This document shows positions 1-11,094 of a stretch of DNA of 64,000 nt, piece by piece (the stretch's first letter is position 1; every line of letters begins with the position of its first letter). The notes under the pieces were generated by a model. That model saw nothing but the letters and a program-made list of their open reading frames with translations, did not search any database and was not told where the DNA came from. Origin of the DNA: Mytilisepta virgata (lineage: Eukaryota > Mollusca > Bivalvia > Mytilida > Mytilidae); the NCBI GenBank assembly GCA_028015205.1, contig CM051521.1, positions 96,448,513 through 96,512,512 of the forward strand, given 5' to 3'. The position numbers and the translations under genes were made by a program.

Positions 1-2999
1 TGCTTTTAGTATATCGACAATATCTTGATCTACATAAACTAAAGTAAGAACAGATTTGGTTACACACCCAAAGTTCGTGTGTTTGAATTTATGATTTTTG
101 TATCTTGCCATTCATCTAGTTCCCTTTCCCAAAAACCATCCTATTTATTCTCTATACTGTATACAGTGGTTATGGGGTATGCGAAGTTGATTCCAAACAG
201 ACCGAATATAGGGAAAAAACACTGGTGTCAAAAATACAATATAGAGGTCACCACAAATCCAGTATAAAGAAGTATTGAAACAGAAATTAAGGAAAATTTT
301 ACTAAAATTCTGTATATTTTAACTTTACGAAAAGTCTCTAAGTTGACATCGCTTTTTTCCTCAAAATCACATAATTCCACTTGGAGAATAGAAGTACCAT
401 TCTGCTTTCGTTGAAAACCCGATATATTATATCACGTAGGACAGAGAGTTCAAGAGCAAAACTAAAGAATATAGTGTACTTGTATATTATCAAAAGGTGG
501 CTTTTCGATTTGGGTTACCCAAACCCCGGGACCCAAACATGAATGAATGTGGGGGAAAACGTCTTTTCATAATAAACTTTTCAATCGAGTATTTCAACGA
601 CTAAAAACTTTGCAAAAACTAAAAATTTAAGATGTCATAATTGACCTAAATTTATACCTATGAATATATGAACACTATATACCAAACGTTAATTTAATTT
701 GATTGTACGTGACATTAAAATCGAAGATGTCAAAAGCATCGACTCTTGCCCGTTCCGACTATATTCTGGCATGTGACGTAATATACTTCTGCTTGTCAAT
801 AAAAGTAATAAGTTCTTATTTGTTTTCATTTCTTGACTTTGATTAAATGTGGTAAAATATGATATGCCTTTGAAAAATTAATGAGAAACTATATATATAG
901 TTTTGTCTTTCTGTCAAAGTTAACAGAACCCTTCAAAATATCATTCATATTCTCTGAAAAAAATGTTGTCAGTATAATTGTTCTTCTTATTGAAGAGAAC
1001 TCTGGTTTGACTTAAAAGTTCCACTGGTATACTTACAGCAAGTACAATATTTGGGTTAATATGAAAATACAAATTTTATATGCCCTTATATAAGGTTTTG
1101 AACCAATACCATTCATAATTGATAGTTTCCAGAGAAAGTTAATCAATTAATGACCAGTTTGCCTGACTATTGGTTATCAGAGATCAACCGCATTAGCTAT
1201 AGGCACAGTACATTTAAAATCTTACTTAGGTTTGATTGAGAAAATTCAAAGCTTTTAATCAAAATAAATGCATAGTGTCACATTGTATCTGATTTCTGTC
1301 CCGCTTACAGAGTTAGAATCCTGAACATGAGTAAAGATAACTTTTTTTTATTGTCGAGGGATATAAGTAGTGTTGGGGAAACACTCAGACTTCATTTTCC
1401 CTCTTTTTTTTTTTATATTTGTGCAACAATTTTCGATAGCGTCGCTAAAGTAAATTCCGTTTGAAGTTTTCAAGGTCTAAATTTTTTGGAAAGAGATTTT
1501 TGTTTGGGATGTCTAGGGCCCATGCAGGTTTTCAGGCTATCATAAAGCTACAACAACACCCTTGTCCTTTACGTTTATTGGAAAAATACCTTTCTTAATA
1601 TTTGTAGTGTTTTAATGAAGAAGCACCTTTGTTCCCAATAGAACCACCAATACACCCTCTAAACAAAACAAAAACTCGCTCTTCATTTTGTGACTCGCTT
1701 ACTCACTCTCCCTATAAAGGCAAATGTTGATATATATTGCTGATGAAAGTTTTCCAAGCGTTGTCAGACGTGCATAGTTTTTTCATAAATTTACAAAATA
1801 TTTGGAAATGCATAAATCTGTAAAATGCACCTTGGGCATTACAGTGTTAAATTCACTGAAGTAAGTCAAACTTGTTTCCCAAAATACTAAGTCTTCTATT
1901 TGAAAGGGAATGTACAGATTTAGTACAATTAGTGTAGTCCCCTAAAACGACCGATTTTCGTCGATTTCTCGTAAATAAGATAAAAGACCTTCAACTGTAG
2001 TTGAGAAAACGTTTCACCATTTTTCATCTTTCTTTGTAATCTTTTTGACTCATAATTGCATATACCGACTTTGTTTTTAGATCAATATCTCGTTTCGTAC
2101 AAAATAGTCAGTTTATTTTAAAACTAGTATAACATAGATAAGTATGCTCCATGCAAACGGCTATTTTTAAAGTTATCGAGATTCCTTCTTTGCTCAGCAT
2201 CGTTGTAATAGATGGACAAAATCTGCATGGTCCCTGAATTAAACGTATTCATTTGACCCGGAAAGAGAAGGCGATAAACTGTCTGGACCTAACTGTAAAT
2301 GCTGCAGTGGTTTGTACATTAGCCGTGAATGAAGGGTGGTTCCAGATCAGGAAAAAAAAAGATTAACCGGCTGTGTTTATCAAAAGGTGAAACGAAAGGG
2401 CTTGTTAATTTGCACTTAACTCCCCGTGATGTTTGATAAATATGTTTATTTTGTTATCGATAAAGTTAATATGTCTTTATATTTCTTCTGGGGTAAGATA
2501 TGACAGAGACAAATAATGCCCAACTCTGATTTGAAATTCTAATGTTTGTTCCTTATCCAATGAAACGATTAGTCAATCTACCTTCTTTGTAATGTTAATC
2601 TTTTGATTTACTCAATCTTCGTAAATCTTATCATTATTTTATGAAATGAACAAAAGTAATGGCCAGTCTCTAAAACTAAGTAAGCCCATTTACGTATTTG
2701 TGCGGAAAATAGAATTGCAGGTTAAGGGACAGCCATTTGATAGGGGATAGAAGGAACATGAAAATAAATGACCTGACCTTGCCAGAAACCAAAAGAAATC
2801 ATTTTTCCTAAGGTATCTTGAAAATAAATAATCTTGACTCAAGTATTGAAATTGTGCATAAAAATGACATTCTTTTAAACAAAATAAATGATTGTGCATC
2901 CCACCAGCTGATCCCAGCTTGTCGATCCCCAATACAACAATATGCTTCATTGTTCTAATATATATCGGCAAACTAATACCGAAGCGACGGATCTCCAAG
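1..2999. other. Upstream intergenic DNA, no gene seen
   Basis: The stretch is A/T-rich with no open frame of recognisable content. Short frames of 60-110 codons occur on both strands but show no domain or sensible composition. CpG is more frequent here than in intron 1, for example around 1926-2110, which suggests transposon-derived or differently methylated DNA. I do not recognise a specific element. Confidence 0.5.
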
Positions 3000-3026
3000 G
3001 GGTAATGTAACACTTGCAAAACATCG

Positions 3027-3135
3027 TATCTTTAACCGGTTTTCCAATATTTTGATCTCGAGCACGGCTGATGAGTTGTAAGTCAACGAAATGGCCATAC
3101 AGTGCATCAAATTTATTTCGGTATTTTGTGATACG
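3027..3135. repeat. 109-bp direct repeat, copy 1
   Basis: It matches 3398-3506 at 104 of 109 positions without gaps. It starts TATCTTTAACCGG and ends GTGATACG. The minus strand of this copy is open and continues into a 67-codon frame. The equivalent frame in copy 2 is closed by TGA, so a coding role is unlikely. It lies directly before a fragment resembling a mussel interspersed repeat. Confidence 0.92.
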
Positions 3136-3143
3136 TTTTATTA

Positions 3144-3260
3144 CTACCACTGGGTCAATGTCACTGCTGGTGGACTGTTAGTCACCGAGGGCATTATCAG
3201 CCCAGTAGCCAGAACTTTTGTTCTGGCAGGATTCATTACTCAAATGCCTTAACTTTTCCG
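3144..3260. repeat. Fragment resembling a Mytilus-type interspersed repeat
   Basis: The stretch beginning CCACTGGGTCAATGTCACTG and running through the words CTGCTGGTGGACTGTTAGTC and CAGCCCAGTAG resembles, from memory, a repeat seen very often in mussel genomic sequence and transcripts. It lies between the two 109-bp direct repeats, which may belong to the same family. It is the main non-coding hint about the organism. I could not search a repeat library. Confidence 0.55.
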
Positions 3261-3397
3261 TTCAAAATTTGACAAAAATTACCAGAAATTTCTACGACTC
3301 TTCCTTTTGATGCAGAGGTAACCCTTAGCTAAGTTTGGATATCTGTTTGTTTTAATTCTTTTGATTTTTGATGGTTGCGCTTATTAATTCATCATTA

Positions 3398-3506
3398 TAT
3401 CTTTAACCGGTTTTCCAATATTTTGATCTCGAGAACTGCTGATAAGTTGTCAGTCAACGAAATGGCCATACAGTGCATCAAATTTATTTAGGTATTTTGT
3501 GATACG
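3398..3506. repeat. 109-bp direct repeat, copy 2
   Basis: This is the second copy of the repeat at 3027-3135, 262 bp after copy 1 ends, with five substitutions and no indels. The flanks of the two copies are unrelated, so this is not a simple tandem array. More likely it is a repeated module within a dispersed repeat family. Confidence 0.92.
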
Positions 3507-3550
3507 AAAGTAAAGGATACAGTTACATGGGTATTCTAAAATCACGATTT

Positions 3551-3990
3551 GTTGAAATCAACTCCCCTTACAACTTTTAACGCCGATCTTTAAAACTTTT
3601 CAGAATTTTAGTGTACACATTGAAAATGTGAATGAAGGAGTACAATGTCATTTGAAGATTTTTCCCCCAGATTTTCCGTGTTGTGAAACTCAGTATTTTT
3701 TTTAAACAATTTTTTGTGGATGGTACCAATTTTGTGCAATCAACTCCTCCTACAGTCTTTATCCTAGATATTTAAACTTTGCAAAATGTTTATATGGACA
3801 TATCTCACAAATATTGTATCCCCCAATTTTTTGTAATATACATACAATGTTACTGGTCATCATAAACCTAAATATGGGATGGGTTGGATATAACATGTAA
3901 TCCTTTTCTATCCATTGAATGCATCCCACCCTGTTGTATCTTTGACCAATTTTTGCATGTTGTGAACTCTGATATTAATAAAATCTTAAA
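3551..3990. repeat. Diverged internal repeat modules
   Basis: Two words recur in degenerate form. AATCAACTCCCCTTACAAC (from 3556) recurs as AATCAACTCCTCCTACAGTC (from 3738), each followed by a TTTAAA-CTTT stretch. The words near 3668-3690 (CCAGATTTTCCGTGTTGTGA) recur near 3946-3966 with GTTGTGAA and similar flanks. The structure looks like two old copies of a 180-280 bp unit. The family is not recognised. Confidence 0.45.
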
Positions 3991-4434
3991 CCCATATAAA
4001 GGCCAACTACATTCGACCATATTTTTGTTTATTGTCTTGTTCTGCGAGAACATACGCCACATGTAAAATACTGCACCCAACGTGTACGTACCATTTGACG
4101 GTGATGGTATTTTTCCTCCCTAATTGTCAAAAGACAAGCGTCCACTGTGTAATAAAATGAATGGTATAATTCATAGGGAGAATATCAATTTTGTTGTTTT
4201 AGGTTTCTGCCGCTGATTCTTATTAAGGGGGGGGTGGTACCGCCAAAACAGTAATCGATCTCCTATCATGGATTATAATGGTCGAAGGACAATCAATTAC
4301 TTTACTTGTGAATGACAATCCCTTGGGGTCTTCGGGGTCGTAGTTGGGTTCTGCAATTTATAATCTTTAGAAAGATCATAAAAATAGATGCAAGTTTTGA
4401 TATCCAGGAGGAAAGATGTCCTAGATTTTTTAGG

Positions 4435-4505
4435 TGCAATATTTTATCACTACAATGACAGTGTCTAGATGCAGATCAAATCGGCCAATGTGATAAAGAA
4501 CTCTA
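4435..4505. repeat. 71-bp inverted repeat, left arm
   Basis: The left arm starts TGCAATATTTTATCAC and ends AGAACTCTA. Its reverse complement is at 5529-5599 with one mismatch in 71. The arms are 1.02 kb apart and enclose a MITE. They could be terminal repeats of a non-autonomous element or two opposed copies of one repeat. No target-site duplication was found at the arm edges. Confidence 0.95.
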
Positions 4506-5152
4506 TTATAGATTCTGGAGGGAATGGTACATTGGGTGGTAAAATTTTATTCGAATAATTCCACTAAAGGTTTGTGATTTACCATGATGTAATTTCATAA
4601 TGATTTTTTCTACAGTACCTTGTTTTTTGTTTTTGTTTTCTTTTTAATTTTCCTTGTGTATTTTAAGTCCTAAGTCCCATCCTTTTCATCTATTTCACCC
4701 CTAAATCTCGAAACATACCCAGTTTTTTTAACCTCGCTTATACTTTAAATGTATTCTTTTCTTTTAGCAAGTATCTAGAATAAATTACTATAACAACTGG
4801 AGAAAAGATGAATGTTTTGATTAATAACGCAGGTAAATAGATACATCTAGCTTAAATTAAATGTACATCTTATAAACATCAGGTTATCATGACTATTTAG
4901 CAGTTATGGCCCTTTTCTGCTGCCACCCTAAAGGTCACATCAGATAGCCCGTCTGGAAACTTTTTTTCATAAAAAACACTTAATTTTTCCTTGAAAATGT
5001 TTTTGAAAAAATACTATTCATCCTATTCATCTTCATGGGGCTGAATTATGGAAGTTCTTTGGGCGCATTTCATCCTTGCAATTTTAAAATGTATAATGTT
5101 TCAGCTCCACAAATAAATGATATTTCATTTCCACCAATTATTTTTTCCCTTA

Positions 5153-5459
5153 GGCCACACCAAATTGATCTTTAGTTCTTTGGGTTTCGCCGCTCCGATT
5201 TCTGAACTATGTAAATTTCAATGAAAAAACTATTTGCCGTTTCATTATTCAAAAATGCTGAAAATTTGTCCCAATTTGTTTAAATTTTTGGAAAATTGGA
5301 TTTTTTTCCCATTTTTTTGCAATATTTTAGTAAAAAAATGTGTTCCACACGTAAATTGATCTTCGCCCGAAAATAAACTAGTCCTAAAGAAAAAAAAGAA
5401 AAATTAAAACTTCGCTCGCTCGCACGAATTTTCCATCCAAAAATCAATTTTGTGTGGCC
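5153..5459. mobile_element. Harbinger-like MITE, 307 bp, TTA target-site duplication
   Basis: The element begins GGCCACACCAAATTGATC and ends in its near reverse complement, GATCAATTTT-like then GTGTGGCC, giving terminal inverted repeats of about 19 bp with two mismatches. TTA precedes it (5150-5152) and TTA follows it (5460-5462). A 3-bp TWA duplication and GG-starting termini are characteristic of the PIF/Harbinger superfamily. No transposase frame is present, so it is non-autonomous. The interior has a CGCTCGCTCGCACGAATTT stretch near the right end and long A or T runs. The call would be firmer with other copies in the genome. Confidence 0.72.
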
Positions 5460-5528
5460 TTAGTTACATATAAATTCCACCAATATCAAATTTTGTAAAT
5501 CTTGGGGTCCTTAAAAATCTGCTAACTT

Positions 5529-5599
5529 TAGAGTTCTATATCACATTGGCCGATTTGATCTGCATCTAGACACTGTCATTGTAGTGATAAAATATTGCA
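5529..5599. repeat. 71-bp inverted repeat, right arm
   Basis: This is the reverse complement of 4435-4505 with 70 of 71 positions matching. Such high identity compared with the diverged sequence between the arms suggests recent duplication or gene conversion between them. It begins TAGAGTTCTATATCAC and ends AATATTGCA. The flanking sequence after each arm is unrelated. Confidence 0.95.
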
Positions 5600-6984
5600 A
5601 TAGACCAGATAATTTGGTCTAGTGATTGCCGTTATTGTCATACAGATTTGATTCAAAATCCTCTAAAACGTGTTTTTTTCATAAAATAAGTTTCGTATGG
5701 AGAAGCGGTGGAGTATCGAAGCCACGCTGAGAGTTCCCGCTAACACACTTGAAGATTTTTTAACTATATTAATCAAAACTTCAACACACACACATTTATA
5801 TTCCGCATAACATATTATAATTGTTTTGTCTTGTGATTGTGCCCGTCACTTGAGCCAAGGCATATAATTCAAAGCAATTAGAAATTAGAATACAGTATAA
5901 TAAAATATATAATATATATTCTAATATACATGTATATAGGTATAAAAATTCAAGTAGTTTCGAAAATAATTTTAGATAAAAGGAAGTTTGATTATTTTTT
6001 CAGATTTGATCTGAGAAAAACGAATTAAAAGTTCCCTTGGGAAAATTCTAACAAATATTTCAGACGATCTGACAATAAAAGTTTGAAATCAGACACTTTT
6101 TATTGCACATTTCTTTAATTTTTCAATTAAGAAAATTGTCTACATTTTGCAATTTACTCGGTCTGTTCAATTTTATAACCGTAACGCCAAGTTAAAATGA
6201 GATCTCATGCAAAATAAAAATGTCGCCTTTTGCATAAGTTAAGTAATCCCAAATAGTCGAGTAAAAGTCACTAATTGATAACAAGTACCCGACAAAATTA
6301 TCATTTTACCTGAAGTTTAATAATTGAATTAACATGTCTAGGATTCATCATTTGTTGACCGTATATCATTGCCTGTCGTTCCTTTATTACTTACCATTAC
6401 TCAGACATGATTTGTCCAAATTAATAAAATTATAAATGACATTTTGATTGATTTAATATGTAGCTTTCTGCATGTATCATATTTTCTTTGAATTTCTCAG
6501 AAAAGTTTTATAATAATATATTTAGTAATATATATTGTATGGTGTACGAGAATATTTTTTAATGAATAAATTTTTATTAAAACCTTAATAATTTGGTCAA
6601 AAGTTTCTAAAACGATTAATAGCAATAAATCTTAAATTAACAAATAAAATTTATAAATATGTGAAAAAAAAAATTCCGATTTTGATATTTTGTTATATTT
6701 GTTATTCTTGAAACATAAAAACTCATCTAATTCCATATCGTCCATTGATTGAATATTAATATTTTCTACTTTTAAAGTTTTTTTTAATAATTCCCTTTTC
6801 ACATTTTAATGATTTAACTATTATTTCTTTTGTTTAAATTGTTGAACCAGAGGGGTGCAATATGCAATAAATACAACTAAGAATTGAATTGTTTAATATT
6901 AGCCATGAAATTGTTGTACGGTACTTTTCTTTGATTTTGTTACAATTATTGTATCTGTCAATATATTTTTATTTATCAGGTGAC
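5600..6984. other. A/T-rich upstream DNA, nothing recognised
   Basis: No convincing coding frame, repeat or RNA is seen. The part from about 5880 to 6880 is nearly pure A/T with many short ATATAT tracts. A short GC-richer piece at 5700-5750 has no recognised content. Confidence 0.5.
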
Positions 6985-7110
6985 CGCCCCAAAGTAATTC
7001 AATCAATTTCCACTGATATTGGGCGTATGATTCTTCGTATAATCGACCAATCAGAAAACTGGTTAACAGAAGTGCCCGCCTACTCCATTCATTTTGATAC
7101 CAAGTAGAAT
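6985..7110 (+). promoter_or_regulatory. Candidate unc5 proximal promoter with CCAAT box
   Basis: This 125-bp patch is visibly less A/T-rich than its surroundings and sits 340-465 bp upstream of the proposed start codon. It contains GACCAATCAG with CCAAT at 7047-7051, which fits the NF-Y consensus. No TATA box is convincing. The transcription start cannot be seen. A polypyrimidine tract with AG at 7187-7188 could be an acceptor for a 5' UTR exon, so the true promoter could also be farther upstream. Confidence 0.25.
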
Positions 7111-7449
7111 ACACTTTTCAATCGTTGTAAGATTATCCTTATGTAAAGTCAACACAGCTGAATTGATATGCATATTTTTGTTTTGCAGGATCAAAGAGCT
7201 TGAGTCCTCGTACCTGAAAACTGCACTTACTGCTTTTTTTCACTTTACGATTTTTGAGGGATGTGCATTCGTATCAAAACACGTGCTCAACACTCATCAT
7301 AACAGTGAAATTCTATGTGATTTATGCTTGCACCATATAGCAGGAGTTAGTTTTGCAAATTAAAGTTTGCCTGGATATAAAAAATACATTTGGAAGATTT
7401 CGATATGTTCTAAAGATGTGTATTCGGTAAAAAGTGACAGTTAATAACA

Positions 7450-7516
7450 ATGTGGAAATTAACAGGATTACTTGTGACAGTGACTTTATTTCATTATGTA
7501 TTTGGGGTTGGTACAG
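7450..7516 (+). CDS. unc5: unc5 exon 1: start codon and signal peptide
   Basis: The exon encodes 22 residues plus one base: MWKLTGLLVTVTLFHYVFGV followed by GT. One basic residue precedes a hydrophobic core and small residues near the end, as in a signal peptide for entry into the secretory pathway. The start was chosen because an in-frame TGA lies at 7435-7437, the base at -3 is A, and there is no other ATG between that stop and this one. A strong donor (G|GTAAGC) follows at 7517 and leaves phase 1, which matches the phase needed by the Ig1 exon at 37873. The match is indirect because 30 kb separate the two exons, so another signal-peptide exon inside intron 1 is possible. A signal exon followed by a very long first intron is also the arrangement in vertebrate UNC5 genes. 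Confidence 0.68.
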
Positions 7517-10500
7517 GTAAGCATTTTCTTTTGATAAATCATAATATTTGTATAAATAGTAAACAATTATATTCGTCTTTAAATATCAAATGCTTTAATG
7601 ACAAGGGCTTTTGAGACGTAAAAATCCTCTTAGGGACATGTGTCTTTTTGTGTGAACCAATTGTTCAAGTACCTCTCGTAACTCCGAATTAAATAACGAT
7701 TTATTCGTGAATTGCTTAATATTACGGTTAAAAAGGATTATTGTTAACTTATTAAGGGTACTTGTCCGTATGGGGCTTTTCCTAATACTTTGAACGGCAG
7801 ACGGAAGGAAGAAATGCTGACCAAAAGTCTTAGGGTGTGGATTAAAGGATCAGAGGAATACTGCCACTTGCCCCAAAAGAAAAAAAAAATAACCATCATG
7901 TCATGCAGAATGAAAAATATATCTACTTGTATAAAGTTTGTTGAGATTTTTATCAAATTCTCAAATTATTTTATTTCCCAAGCAAAAGGTCCTTCGAGCA
8001 AAAACATCCCAGAAAGTAAGACGGCAAAATTAGATGAAAAGTGTTGTGCCAGTATATATATATATACATTGTATAAACCTTCTTCAGTGGAAAGCTGTTT
8101 ACAACAGTTCAAGCATATTCACTTTTTTTTAACTTTGCAATTATGTATCTCTTTTCCTTTCATTAAACCTGGAATTTATTTAGTGTAAAATAAATGTGAT
8201 ATCTGAAAATCAAATTTATAAAAACTTATTATGCACACTTAATTAATCTGAATAAGTATCTAATTATTTCTATTTAAGTCTTTTATAATGAATTTGTCAG
8301 ACAATAACTAATAGAATTTCCTATTTACTAAATAAATGTTATTACTATGTTAGTTCAACACTCAAACTTAATAAAAAACCTGAAAAAATCAATGCATTCT
8401 GCCGTGTTTCTAAGACTAAATAAATATTAACCCAACACTTATTTTTAACTTTCGGTGCAAAGTGTTATCTACAACCCCTTAAAATATCTCATTAATAAGG
8501 TAAAAATTGATTCTAATATTCAATAATCAATTTTCAATATTATTCACCTGGGGGTCAATGTTTAACATAGGATAAGTATTACTGGAAAGAGTCAGCATGT
8601 CTTGGACATGTCCATAATTATTGTTAAACTCATGTAATTGACAATAGTATACTGTACATCTTGTATAATTATATAGGTAATGGCCTTGGGGACAGAGAAT
8701 ATTAAAAATATTACTACATCAAAGTAAACAAAGGAAGTTAAGTCTTGTCACAGATGTTCTCTTAATGTTAGTTATAAAGAAGGAACATTTTAAATTGTTT
8801 TCAATTGTAATTGTGATGATTCCAAATTAGATGATTAATAATAAAATTTACTTTTTTATAAGTCTTGTTACAGGAAAATGGTATCTTTTATCTTTTGTTT
8901 GCTTATCTGATTCCTAAAATGTACATCAATTCATAAATATTGTGCACAGAAAAATAAAATTGGAATTTGTCCTTTTTTCCTCAGCTTAAAAATCTTTAAC
9001 CAGTAAATTTGTTGATTTCAAGTACCTGTGTATTTGTAATGAAAAGAATGCAGAAATCATTATGTCTACATAAATTTTATGATTTACTCTAATTTTCTGT
9101 CAAAAAATACAAGTAAATTTAGAAAAATTTCTGATTCTGTTGATACTGCTGAAACTTCACATAACACAAGTACAGGAAATTTGAGTTGCATCTAATGGTT
9201 TCTGGTTGTTTGAAGATAAATAAATTATGAAATGTTATGATAAATGTTTTACTTATAATGCACCACATGGCTGTTGGGTGATAGTGTTGATTAACCTAAT
9301 GGTAAATGCAAGTTTTGTCCAATTTTCTCAATATACTTAACTGGGTATGGATGTAATTATCTTCTCATCTGCAATGTCTGGTTTTGGCTCATAAGGATAT
9401 TTTGTTCATACACATTTTGCAGCATTTTCCAAATATTATTAAATTTCATTAAGTCATATATAATTGGAAAAATACATGCAAGGATAAGCACTGTCTTAGA
9501 AAAGCAAGGGGCATTTTTTAAAAATTTTTTATCTTTTTTCTTTTATTGCCACATTAATTATAAAAAAAACAGTTTGTGACAAATAAACCAAAAGAAGAAA
9601 TATTTACAGGTCAGTTAAAGACTTATGTCCCCTGTCCTCAGTTCTAATGACTGTTATTAAAACCATAAGAAGTATGATTTAGTATAATATATGATATTTG
9701 GAGTGACCAATACAAATTCATGCACATAACAGAAGAATTGAAGAAAAACAACTGTTTTCAGAAATATAAAAAATTTCTTAATGTGATGTGACTTCTATGC
9801 TGAAAAAGAAATGTGTAAGCAATTTTTTGGCAGGATCTAAAGATTTAAACATTACATTAACATATTTTTTGAAGCCTAGCTTAGGGAATGATTTGAAAAA
9901 ATGAAAAGTGGAACTTTGCAGGTGCTTGATCTCCGAAATCCAAATTTAATCCAGGTATCCCAGCAAAATAAAGGAAACGGATGATATGAGACGATCTAAA
10001 TCACTGCCGTATTCCTGCTGAGATATTTGTCCGTCATTAAGTTGTCAAGGCCCATTATGTGTCCATGTATACCCGAGTCTTTCCTATGATAAATTCGAAA
10101 TACTTGATTTGAATTTAGTTAGGACACAGTGTATTTAGTGACAGGGTTATCTATTCAGGGTATTTAGATACTGGTAACTACTTTAATAGTTTGCAGAGGT
10201 TTTATAAACTGATATGAAAAGAAACGGCTATTTATCGTCGTATGCTGTCAACCATAAGTAAGACCACATATTACCTGTAAATTACTTATGAGAGTCCAGG
10301 TGGGCAACAGGTAGACTTGGGGTGCTTCAGGTGTATGTAGATGAGCAGTTAACATGTAATGTTGTGTGATCATCACTATGAACCTGGTGAAAATTATGAA
10401 AATTGATATGAAACATATGGGCTTTTTCTTTCAAGCAAAACAGTAAAAAAAAACAGGTAAAATCATGTTTAAAACAATTTCGCTTTACATGACTGAAATA

Positions 10501-11016
10501 ATCCAGATTACCATACATTGTATGTAGTTGAAAAGATGTTTGCTGGTTGGTGAAAGGCAGGTTTTGTCCAGACACTTTGAATTTAATATGTTACTTGGGA
10601 ACCGACAGCAGCCTGTGGTTCCAATGTGTGAAGGTCATTCATATTCATGCTTTGTTTTGAAAAGGTTAATGTTTATTTTGAGAGATTTGTTCCTATTGTC
10701 CAGATTAAAGTTAGTGTTAACAGTACTTTTCTATTGTAAGTGATCTATTTATTGAAAATTTTTGTTGACTTAACTTAAAGTTCAGGTCACAGTTATACAG
10801 GTGTAAATTGATAATTACATTGTTAAATTTACATCTTCTTTGAGGTCAATTTGGCTTTGTTTGAGTCAGACTAAGTCATTCATGAGGGTCAAATTCTGAT
10901 AAAAATGGAAGTCAAATTGGGATAGAAATGGAAGTTATAGTTGTTTGTCAATCAGATTGTTAATTATTGTCTTTTAAGCAGTGTTTTGATTTATTTTTTC
11001 TGTTTTTTTCTTTGAA

Positions 11017-11094
11017 ATTTGAGGATAAGGGGAGATAATTCACCAAACCTGAACATTTGAGGATAAGGGGAGATATAATTCACCAAACCTGAAA
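11017..11094. repeat. Tandem duplication of 38/40 bp
   Basis: A unit beginning ATTTGAGGATAAGGGGAGAT is present at 11017-11054 and again at 11055-11094. The second copy carries an extra AT. This is a simple recent local duplication in intron 1. Confidence 0.93.

Noticed and set aside
2690..3150. Two overlapping minus-strand frames of 109 and 67 codons
   Set aside because: The 67-codon frame falls partly in the 109-bp direct repeat, whose second copy has a stop in the same frame. No domain is recognised, so they are treated as repeat sequence.
8052..8067. TA microsatellite
   Set aside because: It is short and of a type expected by chance in such A/T-rich DNA, so it is mentioned only under intron 1.
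7790..8188. 132-codon open frame just after exon 1
   Set aside because: It has no recognisable domain, contains runs of Lys and Tyr-Ile from A/T tracts, lies in intron 1 and overlaps an equally long frame on the other strand.
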